NCBI RefSeq assembly: GCF_913775425.1 | Contig: NZ_CAJYIS010000067.1 | Span: forward strand, 1-63,095 | DNA from: an uncultured Enterococcus sp. | GTDB taxonomy: Bacteria; Bacillota; Bacilli; Lactobacillales; Enterococcaceae | DNA: 63,095 bases | Reading direction: 5' to 3' | Shown: positions 11,767 to 21,040 of the stretch, piece after piece | How the letters are laid out: every line of letters begins with the position of its first letter | Position numbering within the stretch: the first letter of the stretch is position 1 | Program-made: the position numbers and the translations under genes | Notes under the pieces: generated by a model | What the model was told of the DNA's origin: nothing | The model's input: the letters and a program-made list of their open reading frames with translations, nothing else | Databases searched by the model: none

Positions 11767-13135
11767 ATTTACGTGTTAGTTTCACCACGACTTCACAACG
11801 TGCAGTTTGAGGAAACATATCGACAGATTGTAAGTACTCGATGTCAAATTTTTTCGCTAAAGTGTTTAAATCTCGCGCTAAAGTCGATACATTACAAGAA
11901 ACATAGACCATTTGTTCAGGTGGATACGCAATTAACGTATCTAGAAGGGTTTGATCTAGTCCAGTACGCGGAGGATCGACGATCAACCGATCTATTTTGA
12001 TCCCTTGATTGACCCAAGTAGGAATCCACTCTTCAGCTGTGCCTGTTTCATACAGTGTATTGCGTGCGCCTAAACGTTTGGCATTACGTTTGGCATCTTC
12101 AATAGCTTGAGGGACGATATCCATTCCAAGTACTTTTTTTACTTGTGATGCAATATTTAAACCGATCGTACCCACACCACAGTAGGCATCGACGACTGTA
12201 TGGGTTTCATTTAAATCTAAAGCTGCGATCGCTTCTTGATACAGTCGACTCGTTTGCTTAGGATTCAATTGGAAAAAAGCTCTAGGAGATAAATCGAAGG
12301 TGACATCATTGATTTGTTCTTCGATGGCTTCTTTTCCCCAAAGATGAAGCGTTTCATCCCCCATGACAATAGAGGTTTTTTTATCTTGGACATTTTGCAT
12401 GATCGAAACGATCTCAGGAAATTGGGCTGTCAATGCAGCGATCATTGCTTGTTTTTTAGGAAGTTTTTTCGAATTTGTAATAAATACGACTTGTAGCTCA
12501 TCGGTTTTTATTCCCACACGAACCATTAATGTCCGGACGATCCCACTATTTTTTTGTTCATCATAAATCGGGACATTATATTGTTGTAAAAGGGTAACGA
12601 TTGCATTGATGACTTCTTGCGTTCGACTTTCTTGTACCAGACAATCATCTATCGCAACAAGATTATGACTATTCGTTTGATAAAGTCCAGCTTGTACTGT
12701 ATCGTCTTGTTTACGTACTTGAAACTGTGCTTTATTGCGATAATGCCAAGGATCATCCATCCCGATCGTCGCACGTAAGTCATATTCTTCATAACGGTCG
12801 GGTTTAAATTTATGCAAGGCTTGTTTTAAAAGGTCACGTTTAAAGTCAAGTTGTTTGTTATACGCTAAATGTTGCAACTGACAACCACCGCATTCATCAT
12901 AAACACGACAAGGAGGCGTGATTCGATCTTTGCTTTTTTTTATAATTTTTTTTAGTTCAGCTTCAGCATAGCGAGGGGTAGCATTCGTGATCGTGGCGGT
13001 CACTTCTTCACCTGGAAGCGCACGTGGGACAAATACGATCAGCTTTTTAAAATAGCCGATTCCTTCACCATTGATCCCAAGGCGTTTGATTTTTAGCGGG
13101 ATCGTTTGTCCCGTTGATACGATTAATTCTGTCAT
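11765..13135 (-). CDS. rlmD: 23S rRNA (uracil-5-)-methyltransferase, RlmD/RlmCD family
   Basis: This SAM-dependent enzyme methylates C5 of uracil in 23S rRNA. The 456-residue protein begins with a TRAM RNA-binding domain (TIPLKIKRLGINGEGIGYF...), then the iron-sulfur cysteine cluster CRVYDECGGCQLQH, then the methyltransferase domain with DAYCGVGTIGLNIA, the PPRTGLD motif and the catalytic-Cys segment VYVSCNVSTLARDL. The start at 13135 has GGAG upstream; the longer frame adds an unrelated N-terminus. It converges on polC. RlmD and RlmCD cannot be told apart reliably from sequence alone. Confidence 0.9.
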   Translation of the reverse strand: MTELIVSTGQTIPLKIKRLGINGEGIGYFKKLIVFVPRALPGEEVTATITNATPRYAEAELKKIIKKSKDRITPPCRVYDECGGCQLQHLAYNKQLDFKRDLLKQALHKFKPDRYEEYDLRATIGMDDPWHYRNKAQFQVRKQDDTVQAGLYQTNSHNLVAIDDCLVQESRTQEVINAIVTLLQQYNVPIYDEQKNSGIVRTLMVRVGIKTDELQVVFITNSKKLPKKQAMIAALTAQFPEIVSIMQNVQDKKTSIVMGDETLHLWGKEAIEEQINDVTFDLSPRAFFQLNPKQTSRLYQEAIAALDLNETHTVVDAYCGVGTIGLNIASQVKKVLGMDIVPQAIEDAKRNAKRLGARNTLYETGTAEEWIPTWVNQGIKIDRLIVDPPRTGLDQTLLDTLIAYPPEQMVYVSCNVSTLARDLNTLAKKFDIEYLQSVDMFPQTARCEVVVKLTRK

Positions 13136-13237
13136 AAGTACTCCTTTAAAAAGTAAATTCGCTTCATTGTACCACAGAAAAGCCGATAGTAAAAAAGTAT
13201 GGTACACTAGTCAAAGAATCATCAAGGGGGATCAAGT

Positions 13238-14029
13238 ATGAAAATTGTACAGGTAAAAAAATTGAAAAAAAACTATAAAATCCTTTTTGATTCTGGCGAT
13301 GAATTGATCGCTTCAGAGGATTTTTTAATTACCGCTCATCTATTTAAAGATCAAGAATTCACACCAGAAGAGTTCCAAGCACTTCAAGCTCAGTCAGGCT
13401 ATGACCGAGGCTTACAGTTGGCGATGAATTACATCAGTTACCAGTTACGTACTAAAAAAGAAGTGGATCAGTATTTAAAGGAGAAAGAATTTTCTAGTCA
13501 AGATCGACCGAAAATTTTGGCACGCTTAGAAGAATTAAAGGTGATCGATGATCGCTTTTATGCAGAAAGTTTTGTCCGAACACAATTGTCCCTAGGCGAC
13601 AAAGGGCCTAAACAGCTACAACAAAAAATGAAAGCAAAAGGTTTGGATGATGACACGATTGCATATGGCTTGACGTTTTACACTAAAGACGATGAAGTCG
13701 CCTTAGCTGAGGCGGTTGCGATCAAATTAAATAAACGGATCCATCATAAAAGTCATCGAGAACGATTGCAAAAGATCCGGATGGGATTGATGCAAAAAGG
13801 ATATGATAGTGCGATCATCGAGCAAGTGATGAGCGAATTAACGCTTGAACTGGATGAAGACGAAGAAGAAGTAGCACTTGAAAAAGCCGGCCAGCAATTG
13901 TTGCGTCGTCACGCACGCTTACCCCTACATCAACGGGAACAAAAAATCAAGCAAGCTCTTTATACAAAAGGTTTTGCTTTAGATAGGATTCAGATATTTT
14001 TAGAAAAGGAACGAGAAAATGAAGAATGA
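13238..14029 (+). CDS. recX: Recombination regulator RecX
   Basis: RecX binds RecA filaments and limits recombination. The 263-residue protein is the long Firmicutes form, made of repeated three-helix units; the segments ALQLAMNYISYQLRTKKEVDQYL-type and LIEL-K-IDDRFYAESFVRTQLS are the recognisable first and second units. It is divergent from rlmD, which starts about 100 bases away on the other strand. Its 3' end overlaps mutY by 11 bases, so the two DNA-maintenance genes are co-transcribed. Confidence 0.9.
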   Translation: MKIVQVKKLKKNYKILFDSGDELIASEDFLITAHLFKDQEFTPEEFQALQAQSGYDRGLQLAMNYISYQLRTKKEVDQYLKEKEFSSQDRPKILARLEELKVIDDRFYAESFVRTQLSLGDKGPKQLQQKMKAKGLDDDTIAYGLTFYTKDDEVALAEAVAIKLNKRIHHKSHRERLQKIRMGLMQKGYDSAIIEQVMSELTLELDEDEEEVALEKAGQQLLRRHARLPLHQREQKIKQALYTKGFALDRIQIFLEKERENEE

Positions 14030-15164
14030 AGTCACTTGGTCACAGGAGACAATCGCACAATTTCAACATGAATTTTTAACTTGGTATCATCGACACAAAC
14101 GCAATCTACCTTGGCGAGTCGATCAAGATCCTTATCGTATTTGGATCTCAGAGATCATGTTGCAACAAACTAGAGTCGATACAGTGATCGATTATTATTA
14201 TCGCTTTATGGAAAAATTTCCGACGATCGACACTTTAGCAAATGCTCCAGAAGAAGAACTGTTAAAAATGTGGGAAGGCTTAGGCTATTATTCAAGAGCA
14301 CGTAACTTACAAGTCGCTGCTCGTCAGATCCAAAAAGAGCACCACGGTGTATTTCCCAATACAGTAGAAGCGATCAGTCAGTTAAAAGGGATTGGACCTT
14401 ATACGACAGGTGCGATTTCAAGTATTGCATTTGGTTTAGTCGAACCAGCAATCGATGGGAATATCATGCGTGTGGTGAGCCGATTGTTTTGTATCGACGA
14501 AGATATCGCAAAACCAAGTAGTCGCAAAGTGTTTGATGCTTACACACGAGCGATTTTATCACCAAAAGAACCTGGAGAAATGAATCAAGCTTTTATGGAT
14601 CTAGGTTCAGCAATATGTACGCCTAAAAATCCTGACTGCGCTTCATGTCCATTGCAAGCCTATTGCCAAGCTTATCAAGAAAATAAAATGACGGATTTTC
14701 CCGTGAAAACGAGAAAAGCAAAACCAAAAGATGTCTATTATTTTGCTGCAGCAGTAGAAAACAATCAAGGAGAATTTTGGTTTGAGCAACGAGAAGATCA
14801 AGGGTTGCTCGCTAAAATGTGGCATTTTCCATTACAAGAAGTGGATAAAGAAACCTTTGAACAAGCACGTATACAATTTGCGAAAGAAGAAGTTGAACAG
14901 TTGTCACTGATTGCAGAAGAAGAAGATCCTCAAATTTTTGAAACGTTACCAGTAGTCTGGCAAACACGCCATTTAGGTACAGTCAAGCATCTGTTTAGTC
15001 ATTTACGTTGGCATGTAGTGCTCTTTTATGGTCGTACCCAACAACCCGAATACTTTAAAAATGGACAATGGCTTAGTCAAGATGTGTTAAAAGACTATGC
15101 TTTTCCTAAAATCCAGCATAAAATGTGGGATGAAATCGCAAAAAATCAAAAACATTCGCGATAG
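14019..15164 (+). CDS. mutY: A/G-specific adenine DNA glycosylase
   Basis: MutY removes adenine mispaired with 8-oxoguanine. Seen in the 381-residue protein: NLPWRVDQDPYRIWISEIMLQQTRVDTV with the catalytic Glu, the helix-hairpin-helix LKGIGPYTTGAISSIAFG, the catalytic Asp in PAIDGNIMRVVSR, and the 4Fe-4S loop CTPKNPDCASCPLQAYC (C-x6-C-x2-C-x5-C). The C-terminal third is the NUDIX-like domain that senses 8-oxoG (FWFEQREDQGLLAKMWHFP). It overlaps recX. Confidence 0.95.
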   Translation: MKNEVTWSQETIAQFQHEFLTWYHRHKRNLPWRVDQDPYRIWISEIMLQQTRVDTVIDYYYRFMEKFPTIDTLANAPEEELLKMWEGLGYYSRARNLQVAARQIQKEHHGVFPNTVEAISQLKGIGPYTTGAISSIAFGLVEPAIDGNIMRVVSRLFCIDEDIAKPSSRKVFDAYTRAILSPKEPGEMNQAFMDLGSAICTPKNPDCASCPLQAYCQAYQENKMTDFPVKTRKAKPKDVYYFAAAVENNQGEFWFEQREDQGLLAKMWHFPLQEVDKETFEQARIQFAKEEVEQLSLIAEEEDPQIFETLPVVWQTRHLGTVKHLFSHLRWHVVLFYGRTQQPEYFKNGQWLSQDVLKDYAFPKIQHKMWDEIAKNQKHSR

Positions 15165-15259
15165 CGCTAGGCAAAGTTTTTGTTTATTGCTATAATATTG
15201 AGTGATATGAGTTTACACTCAAATAAAGGCGTTGATGTTTCGCTGAGGGAAGGATTGCT

Positions 15260-15793
15260 ATGCGAGTTCCAAAAGAAGGCGAGTTTGTAACGATCCAAAG
15301 CTACAAACACGATGGCAATTTGCACCGTACGTGGCGAGATACCATGGTATTAAAAACTAGCGAATATTCAATGATTGGCGTCAATGATCACACATTGGTA
15401 ACCGAATCAGACGGTAGACGTTGGGTTACCCGAGAGCCAGCAATCGTATATTTTCATAAGAAGTATTGGTTTAATATTATTGCGATGATCCGTGAAAAAG
15501 GTGTCTCTTATTATTGTAATCTTGCTTCTCCTTATCTATTAGATGAAGAAGCATTGAAATATATTGATTACGATTTAGATATCAAGGTATTTCCTGATGG
15601 AGAAAAACGCTTATTAGACGTAGATGAATACGAGTTGCATAAGAAAATGATGCATTATCCAAAAGACATTGATTTTATTTTAAAAGAAAATGTCAAAATA
15701 TTGGTCGATTGGATCAATAATGGAGAAGGTCCTTTTTCTGAAGGGTACGTAGATATTTGGTATGATCGCTACAAGCAATTGTCGCAAAAATAA
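15260..15793 (+). CDS. ntdP: Nucleoside tri/diphosphate phosphatase, NtdP/DUF402 family
   Basis: The 177-residue protein matches the DUF402 family (B. subtilis YgaC, Staphylococcus Sa1684/NtdP), which hydrolyses nucleoside di- and triphosphates. Conserved features are visible: the N-terminal [23 protein letters not shown], the [18 protein letters not shown] segment, and the acidic metal-binding stretch [11 protein letters not shown]...[18 protein letters not shown] promoter-like TGCTATAAT lies about 65 bases upstream and a strong terminator follows. It appears to be a single-gene unit. The function is inferred from the family. Confidence 0.85.
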   Translation: MRVPKEGEFVTIQSYKHDGNLHRTWRDTMVLKTSEYSMIGVNDHTLVTESDGRRWVTREPAIVYFHKKYWFNIIAMIREKGVSYYCNLASPYLLDEEALKYIDYDLDIKVFPDGEKRLLDVDEYELHKKMMHYPKDIDFILKENVKILVDWINNGEGPFSEGYVDIWYDRYKQLSQK

Positions 15794-15795
15794 AA

Positions 15796-15828
15796 AAACA
15801 CTGTCACACTCGTGACAGTGTTTTTTTA
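15796..15828. terminator. Terminator between ntdP and the GNAT gene
   Basis: AAACACTGTCAC pairs perfectly with GTGACAGTGTTT across ACTC and has a T run. The A/T flanks allow use from both sides. Confidence 0.9.
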
Positions 15829-16257
15829 TAGCCGTTTTTCCATAGTGACATGCTCGATTCCAGCATCTAAAAAAATGGGGCCATCTGCACTATAGCCTAA
15901 ACGTTCGTAGAATCCTTTAGCGCTAAGTTGTGCACCGAGGGTAATCGTAGTAAAACCTTGTTGTCGTAATCTGTCTTCGATAAAACCAATCAATTTTGCC
16001 CCAGCACCTTGGCTGCGGGCACTTTTTTTGACCGCCATCCGTTGTAATTTAGCTTTGGTTTCACTTAAAGGCAAAATACGAGCCGTTACGATCGCTTCAT
16101 CCTGTTGGTATCCAACAAAGTGGATGGTTTTTGCTTCTAAGTCATCAATCTCTAAATCAGCCGGGACTTGTTGTTCTAAGATAAAAACGGCTTTTCGCAA
16201 GGCCAAAGCATCTTGATAGATGGAATCATGTATATTTTTCGTATGGTAAATGTTCAT
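15826..16257 (-). CDS. GNAT family N-acetyltransferase
   Basis: The 143-residue protein is a single GNAT domain of the ElaA/YjcF-like group. The acetyl-CoA loop is visible as LQRMAVKKSARSQGAGAKLIGFIEDRLRQQGF, and the C-terminal strand reads GFYERLGYSADGPIFLDAGIEHVTM, typical of the YjcF type. The start at 16257 has GGAG upstream; the longer frame would run further into the upstream gene. The start lies inside the 3' end of the isochorismatase-like gene (32-base overlap), so the two are probably co-expressed. The substrate is not predictable. Confidence 0.85.
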   Translation of the reverse strand: MNIYHTKNIHDSIYQDALALRKAVFILEQQVPADLEIDDLEAKTIHFVGYQQDEAIVTARILPLSETKAKLQRMAVKKSARSQGAGAKLIGFIEDRLRQQGFTTITLGAQLSAKGFYERLGYSADGPIFLDAGIEHVTMEKRL

Positions 16258-16765
16258 TCGTGTACTCCTTTTGTAGTGGGTCTTCAAATTTTAAAAAACG
16301 ATGCTGCCAAATAGATTCGTAAAACGCTATAAGTTGTGTTGCTGTCAGATCAGGATGATCTGTCGTTGAACTCGCATTAGGAAATGAATACAAATGAAAT
16401 CCTAAACCATGTGCAAATTTGATCGTACTATCGACACAGTATTGTGTTTGAGCACCACAAATTTCTAATTCAGTGATCTTATGTTGTGCCAGATATGCGG
16501 CTAGATTGGTCTGATAAAAACTGTTGGCATGTGTCTTAGCGATAAATGCATCTTGATCTTGTGCGTCTAGTTGGGGCATTAGCTGCCAAGCTGCACTATT
16601 TGGTAGTAACTCACTATCTTGGTGTTGGATGAAGATAATGGGAAGTTTTTTCTGCCGATAGCACTGTATGCGTTGATTGATTGCATGCACCAATTTTGGT
16701 GCATTGAAAAATGTAGGTTGTAGGCAGACGCCTTGTTGCATATCGATAATTAGCAAAGCGAGCAT
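16226..16765 (-). CDS. Isochorismatase-like cysteine hydrolase
   Basis: The 179-residue protein belongs to the isochorismatase/nicotinamidase superfamily. The catalytic triad positions are visible: Asp8 in LLIIDMQ, a Lys in AFIAKTHANSF, and the nucleophile Cys in ICGAQTQYCVDSTIKFAHGLGF. Members act on amides or N-carbamoyl compounds; this one lacks features that would fix a substrate. It is not a canonical PncA as far as I can see. It overlaps the GNAT gene. A TATACT-type promoter lies upstream on the minus strand near 16792. Confidence 0.85.
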   Translation of the reverse strand: MLALLIIDMQQGVCLQPTFFNAPKLVHAINQRIQCYRQKKLPIIFIQHQDSELLPNSAAWQLMPQLDAQDQDAFIAKTHANSFYQTNLAAYLAQHKITELEICGAQTQYCVDSTIKFAHGLGFHLYSFPNASSTTDHPDLTATQLIAFYESIWQHRFLKFEDPLQKEYTNEHLPYEKYT

Positions 16766-16946
16766 TCATATTCCTCCTTGGTTTCTCTTAGTATACCTTA
16801 TTCTGTTTAAAAAGTAGGCCTTTTGTACCCAATTTTGATCAAAAAGATGACAAAATTGTTTGGCATCTAATTTAGATTTCGATGGCATAGGATCGTAAAT
16901 TTCTTCATAGTCAAAGAAAACGAAACAACATAAAGTGGTGAAATAG

Positions 16947-17693
16947 ATGGAAACCAATGAGGAAAAGATTCGCACACTTCTTTTATATGGGAAGTTGCTG
17001 TTAGAATGTAATTTTGATTTAGCCGAGATTCGTAGTGAGATGTACCATGTAATGGGGCAAATGGATCTCCATCATTTATCGATCTTCATGACCCAAACGA
17101 GCTTGATGTTGATCGACAATACGACAGATAATGTCAAAATGATCAAAATCGATACCTATGCGTATAATTTTGAAAAAATCAGTCATATCCACGAGTTAGT
17201 GGTGGCCTTGACACTCAAAAAAATGACATTACAAGAATTTTATACAGCATTATTGGCTGTAGATCAGAAAAATTATGCGTTTTCTATTCCAACACAAGTA
17301 TTTCATGCAGGGATAATCTGTGGAGCGATGTATAGTTTGATCAATGGTTGGTCGATGTTAGTCCTCGCGTCTTTTTTGCTTGGTAGTTTTGGGTATTTTT
17401 GCTTCTTGACGTTCCAAAGATATTTGAAGATCAAATTATTCACGATTTTTTTATATTCGATTTTGATTACCCTTTGTTCGATGATATGTGTACGTTCATT
17501 TGAACTGCCTAACACTTTTGCCTTGATTTTGAGCTGTATGATGCCGTTATTTCCAGGAGCGACATTGGTCAATGCCATTAGAGCAGGGATCAACGGGGAT
17601 TATATCGTCAGTTTGTCACAAGGAGTAGAAGCAATCAATACTGCCTTAATGTTAGGATTACCAGTTGCATTTTTATTAACGATTACGCTCTAA
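16947..17693 (+). CDS. Threonine/serine exporter, ThrE N-terminal-type subunit (YjjP-like)
   Basis: The 248-residue protein has a soluble N-terminal region (about 1-115) followed by five hydrophobic segments, matching the ThrE/YjjP family. The signature LSCMMPLFPGATLVNAIRAGINGDYIVSLSQGVEAINTAL lies near the C-terminus. In many Firmicutes ThrE is split in two; the second half, a YjjB-like protein, follows 12 bases later. Together they should export threonine, serine or small dicarboxylates. The substrate is inferred from the family only. Confidence 0.88.
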   Translation: METNEEKIRTLLLYGKLLLECNFDLAEIRSEMYHVMGQMDLHHLSIFMTQTSLMLIDNTTDNVKMIKIDTYAYNFEKISHIHELVVALTLKKMTLQEFYTALLAVDQKNYAFSIPTQVFHAGIICGAMYSLINGWSMLVLASFLLGSFGYFCFLTFQRYLKIKLFTIFLYSILITLCSMICVRSFELPNTFALILSCMMPLFPGATLVNAIRAGINGDYIVSLSQGVEAINTALMLGLPVAFLLTITL

Positions 17694-17705
17694 GGAGGAA
17701 ATTCG

Positions 17706-18137
17706 ATGTTCTTACGTGCTTTTTTTAGTTTTTTTGTCAGTTCTTCAACAGCGATACTAAATAAAGTCGAGCGAAAGTATTATCTATTGTGCGGCTGTTG
17801 CGGTATGGTAACGTCACTTGCTTATAGTAGTGCGTCAGATTATGTTTCGGCACCAATGGCGTCATTGCTAGCTTGTATTGCGTTGACTGTTATAAGTCAG
17901 CTACTTGGTCATCTTGTCGAGCGTCCAAGTTTGATTTTTACGATTTCAGGTATCATGCCGATCGTTCCAGGTAGCCTACTATTTAAAACCTTCAATGCAT
18001 TAGCTGAAAATGACTATAATCAAAGTTTGAGTTATGGGGCACAAGCAATCTTAGTCGGCGTATCGATCGCACTAGGTTTTTTCTTCAATGAATCATTTGC
18101 GGCGATTTTAGGGCAATTTAGACATAAAAAAGGCTAA
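17706..18137 (+). CDS. Threonine/serine exporter, ThrE_2-type subunit (YjjB-like)
   Basis: The 143-residue protein has four hydrophobic helices and the family motif ISGIMPIVPGSLLFKTFNALAENDYNQSL, parallel to the MPLFPGATLVNAIRAG motif in its partner. It is the C-terminal half of a split ThrE exporter. AAGGAGG lies just upstream of the ATG. Its stop codon is inside the stem of the following terminator, closing a two-gene operon. Confidence 0.88.
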   Translation: MFLRAFFSFFVSSSTAILNKVERKYYLLCGCCGMVTSLAYSSASDYVSAPMASLLACIALTVISQLLGHLVERPSLIFTISGIMPIVPGSLLFKTFNALAENDYNQSLSYGAQAILVGVSIALGFFFNESFAAILGQFRHKKG

Positions 18138-18157
18138 CGGTTCTGTTAGTCTTTTTT
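18125..18157 (+). terminator. Terminator after the thrE pair
   Basis: GGCTAACGG pairs imperfectly with CTGTTAGTC and is followed by six T. The stop codon of the preceding gene lies in the 5' arm. Confidence 0.65.
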
Positions 18158-18273
18158 GATATCAAAAAAATAATGACAAAACTGTTATGTAACAAGGCTT
18201 GGATTCAATGGTTATTTTTTTTGAAGTCCTTTATCCTAAAAAGTGTAAAAAAGAAGACAAGGACGTGATTATT

Positions 18274-19599
18274 GTGAAAGGATTAACAAAAGAACTGATT
18301 CAGGAAATACAGCATAATGTAGAAAGTAAGCAGTATCGTGTTGCCCAAAATGCGGTCACGACGAATGGAATCTTTAAAGCTGCCCAAAATATCCAAGCCA
18401 TCGATGAAAATTATTTTAATTTCTCAGTCGATATCGACGATCACTTAGTCACCAACCAAAACCACAGTGGCCGTTGTTGGATGTTTGCTTGTTTAAATAT
18501 CTTGCGCTCACATCTAGAAAAACAATACAATATCGACAATTTTGAACTATCGCAAAATTATCTTTATTTTTGGGATAAATTAGAAAAGGCGAATTATTTC
18601 TATCAACATATTTTAGCAACAGCAAATAAAAAATTATCTAGTCGTACAGTCCAATATTTATTGACCACACCACAACAAGACGGTGGTGATTGGAATTTAG
18701 TGTTATCACTCGTTGAAAAATATGGACTTGTTCCCCATTATGCGATGAATGAAACAAGTTGTAGCATCGATTCGACAGAACTAAACACGATCTTGAATCG
18801 GAAGTTACGAAAAGATGCGTATGCGATCCGTGAGATGGTAGAAAATCATGCAAAACATTGTGAAATCGAGATGTATATCAAGCATCAATTAAAAACAGTG
18901 TATACCATCCTTTGCACGGCATTAGGAACACCTCCAGAACGATTCGATTTTTCGTTCCGCACCAAGGACAATACATTCGAACAATATCCGCAGTTGACAC
19001 CATTAGCATTTTATCAAGATTATCTAGACTTAGATTTGACAGATTATGTAGCACTCATTAACGTTCCAGACGATGCTATGCCATTTAATCAACTGTATCA
19101 GGTACAATTATCAGATAATATGGTCGATGGTTTAGCAAATGTGTATTTGAATGTTCCAATCGAACAACTGAAAGCTGCTACGATTGCGCAATTAAAAGCA
19201 AGTGAGCCTGTCTTTTTTGGTTGTGACGTCTTGAAATTTTTTGACCGTCAAAAAGGGATCATGTCTTATGATCTATACGATTTTGATGCCTTATTTGATA
19301 CCAATTTAAACATGCCTAAAGGTCCACGTTTCTTTTATCGTGAAAGCCTCCCAACACACGCGATGGTTATTGGTGGGGTACATATTGTCAACGACGTACC
19401 ACTTCGCTGGAAAGTTGAAAATAGTTGGGGACGAGAAGTCGGAGATAAAGGATTTTTTGTGATGGACGATGCGTGGATGAGTGAATTTGTCTATGAAGTC
19501 GTTGTGAAAAAAGAGTTTTTACCAGAAACATTACGTGGCCTTTTAGAAGAAGAGCCAATTGCGTTACCATTTTGGAATCCAATGAATCCTATTGCATAA
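18274..19599 (+). CDS. pepC: C1B family aminopeptidase (PepC/bleomycin hydrolase type)
   Basis: PepC is a cytoplasmic, papain-fold cysteine aminopeptidase that trims peptides after uptake. The catalytic Cys is in NHSGRCWMFACLNILRSH, the His in PTHAMVIGGVH and the Asn in WKVENSWGREVGDKGFF. The GTG at 18274 is preferred: AAGGA lies 10 bases upstream and the resulting 441 residues match the family length. A longer frame from a TTG at 18199 adds a poor, non-conserved N-terminus. It is followed by a C69 dipeptidase and a permease in one apparent operon. A second pepC elsewhere in the genome is possible. Confidence 0.9.
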   Translation: MKGLTKELIQEIQHNVESKQYRVAQNAVTTNGIFKAAQNIQAIDENYFNFSVDIDDHLVTNQNHSGRCWMFACLNILRSHLEKQYNIDNFELSQNYLYFWDKLEKANYFYQHILATANKKLSSRTVQYLLTTPQQDGGDWNLVLSLVEKYGLVPHYAMNETSCSIDSTELNTILNRKLRKDAYAIREMVENHAKHCEIEMYIKHQLKTVYTILCTALGTPPERFDFSFRTKDNTFEQYPQLTPLAFYQDYLDLDLTDYVALINVPDDAMPFNQLYQVQLSDNMVDGLANVYLNVPIEQLKAATIAQLKASEPVFFGCDVLKFFDRQKGIMSYDLYDFDALFDTNLNMPKGPRFFYRESLPTHAMVIGGVHIVNDVPLRWKVENSWGREVGDKGFFVMDDAWMSEFVYEVVVKKEFLPETLRGLLEEEPIALPFWNPMNPIA

Positions 19600-19618
19600 A
19601 AGAAAGGTATGATGAAAC

Positions 19619-21028
19619 ATGTGTACAACTGTTCTAGTAGGAAAAAAAGCATCTCGTACTGGTTCAACAATGATCGCACGCAATGCTGATGCTGAAGAAC
19701 CGATTCAACCAGTCAAATTTATTCATGTAAAAGCAGATCAAAATGGCAAAGGGACTTATCGCTCTACAGTGTCAGAATACCAAGAAACCTATCCTGAGCA
19801 TTCGTTGGCGTATCACATGATCCCATTTATCGAAAGTGAACGTAAAGAACTAGGGATCATGGGTGAAGCTGGCATCAATTCGTTGAATATTGCGATGAGC
19901 TCGACAGAAAGTATTTTTGGAAATCCATTTGTATTAGCGATCGATCCGTTAACCAAACGGGGGTTAGGCGAAGATTCTTTATTAAATATGGTATTGCCTT
20001 ATATCCACTCAGCACGAGAAGGTGTCACGTATACAGCTAAAATTATTGCAGAGTATGGTTCACACGAAGGAAATGGGATCATTTTCAGCGACAAAGATGA
20101 GATTTGGTATATGGAGATTCCTTGTGGTCATCATTGGGTAGCCGTACGATTACCAGATGATTGTTGCGCAGTGATCGCCAATCAATCTTTGATCGAGGAA
20201 GTCGATTTTACAGATACCCAAAATGTGATGTACTCAGAAGGCATTCAAGAATTTGTGGCGACCAATCACTTGAATCCTGATTATGAAGGCTTTAATTTCC
20301 GTCATATTTTTGGAACTAGCTCAAAAGAGGATCGTAAATACAATACAGCACGTGTTTGGTATGGTCAAAAGTATCTAGGGTTAGATACGACAGACCCTAC
20401 AGCAAGTGATATGCCATTTTGCTTTAAACCAAATCGTTTACTTACTGTAGCAGACGTTGGAGCCGTTTTAAGTTCACATTACGATGAAACTTGCTATGAT
20501 CCATTTAATGAAACGGATCAGATCCATGCAAAAATGTATCGCCCGATTGCCATGAATCGAACGGCAGAATCACATATTTTGGAAATACGAAACCATGTTC
20601 CAGCAGAAATCGCCGCTTTGTTTTGGTTGAATAGTGGACCAACAGCATTTAATCCATACGTACCGTTTTATACCAACAGTGAAGATACTGCTCCAGCATA
20701 TCATAAAACGTCCAAGACCTATGACAATACACAAGCATATTGGTTATCACGAGAACTTGCAGTGTTAGTTGAACGAGATTATCAAAAATTATCTTATGCC
20801 AACTTTGATTATTTGACAGCTGCTGCGATTTTAGCCAACCAATGCGTGGCAGAAACCGATCGTTTGTATCAAGAAAAACCGACGACAGATCCGGTTGCCT
20901 TTTTAACAAAACAAAATCAACAAAATGCCGATAAAATGCTAACACTAACTAAAAAACATATTGGTGAATTGATCGAAAAAGGGTTAGCATTATCTAAATT
21001 GACATTTGATATTACAAAAGACGTTTAG
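19619..21028 (+). CDS. C69 family dipeptidase
   Basis: C69 dipeptidases (PepD type) are Ntn-hydrolases with broad dipeptide specificity. The nucleophile is Cys2, exposed after Met removal: MCTTVLVGKKASRTGSTMIARNADAE. This requires the start at 19619, which has GAAAGG upstream. The 469-residue protein keeps the family core (MGEAGINSLNIAMSSTES, GIIFSDKDEIWYMEI, and NRTAESHILEIR). It is placed between an aminopeptidase and a permease, suggesting joint processing of imported peptides. Confidence 0.92.
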   Translation: MCTTVLVGKKASRTGSTMIARNADAEEPIQPVKFIHVKADQNGKGTYRSTVSEYQETYPEHSLAYHMIPFIESERKELGIMGEAGINSLNIAMSSTESIFGNPFVLAIDPLTKRGLGEDSLLNMVLPYIHSAREGVTYTAKIIAEYGSHEGNGIIFSDKDEIWYMEIPCGHHWVAVRLPDDCCAVIANQSLIEEVDFTDTQNVMYSEGIQEFVATNHLNPDYEGFNFRHIFGTSSKEDRKYNTARVWYGQKYLGLDTTDPTASDMPFCFKPNRLLTVADVGAVLSSHYDETCYDPFNETDQIHAKMYRPIAMNRTAESHILEIRNHVPAEIAALFWLNSGPTAFNPYVPFYTNSEDTAPAYHKTSKTYDNTQAYWLSRELAVLVERDYQKLSYANFDYLTAAAILANQCVAETDRLYQEKPTTDPVAFLTKQNQQNADKMLTLTKKHIGELIEKGLALSKLTFDITKDV

Positions 21029-21040
21029 GAGGGGTTAGGT

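Noticed and set aside
16766-16975. 69-residue minus-strand frame upstream of the isochorismatase-like gene
   Set aside because: It overlaps the start of the ThrE gene, has no ribosome binding site and no recognisable features; the gap holds only promoter-like sequence.
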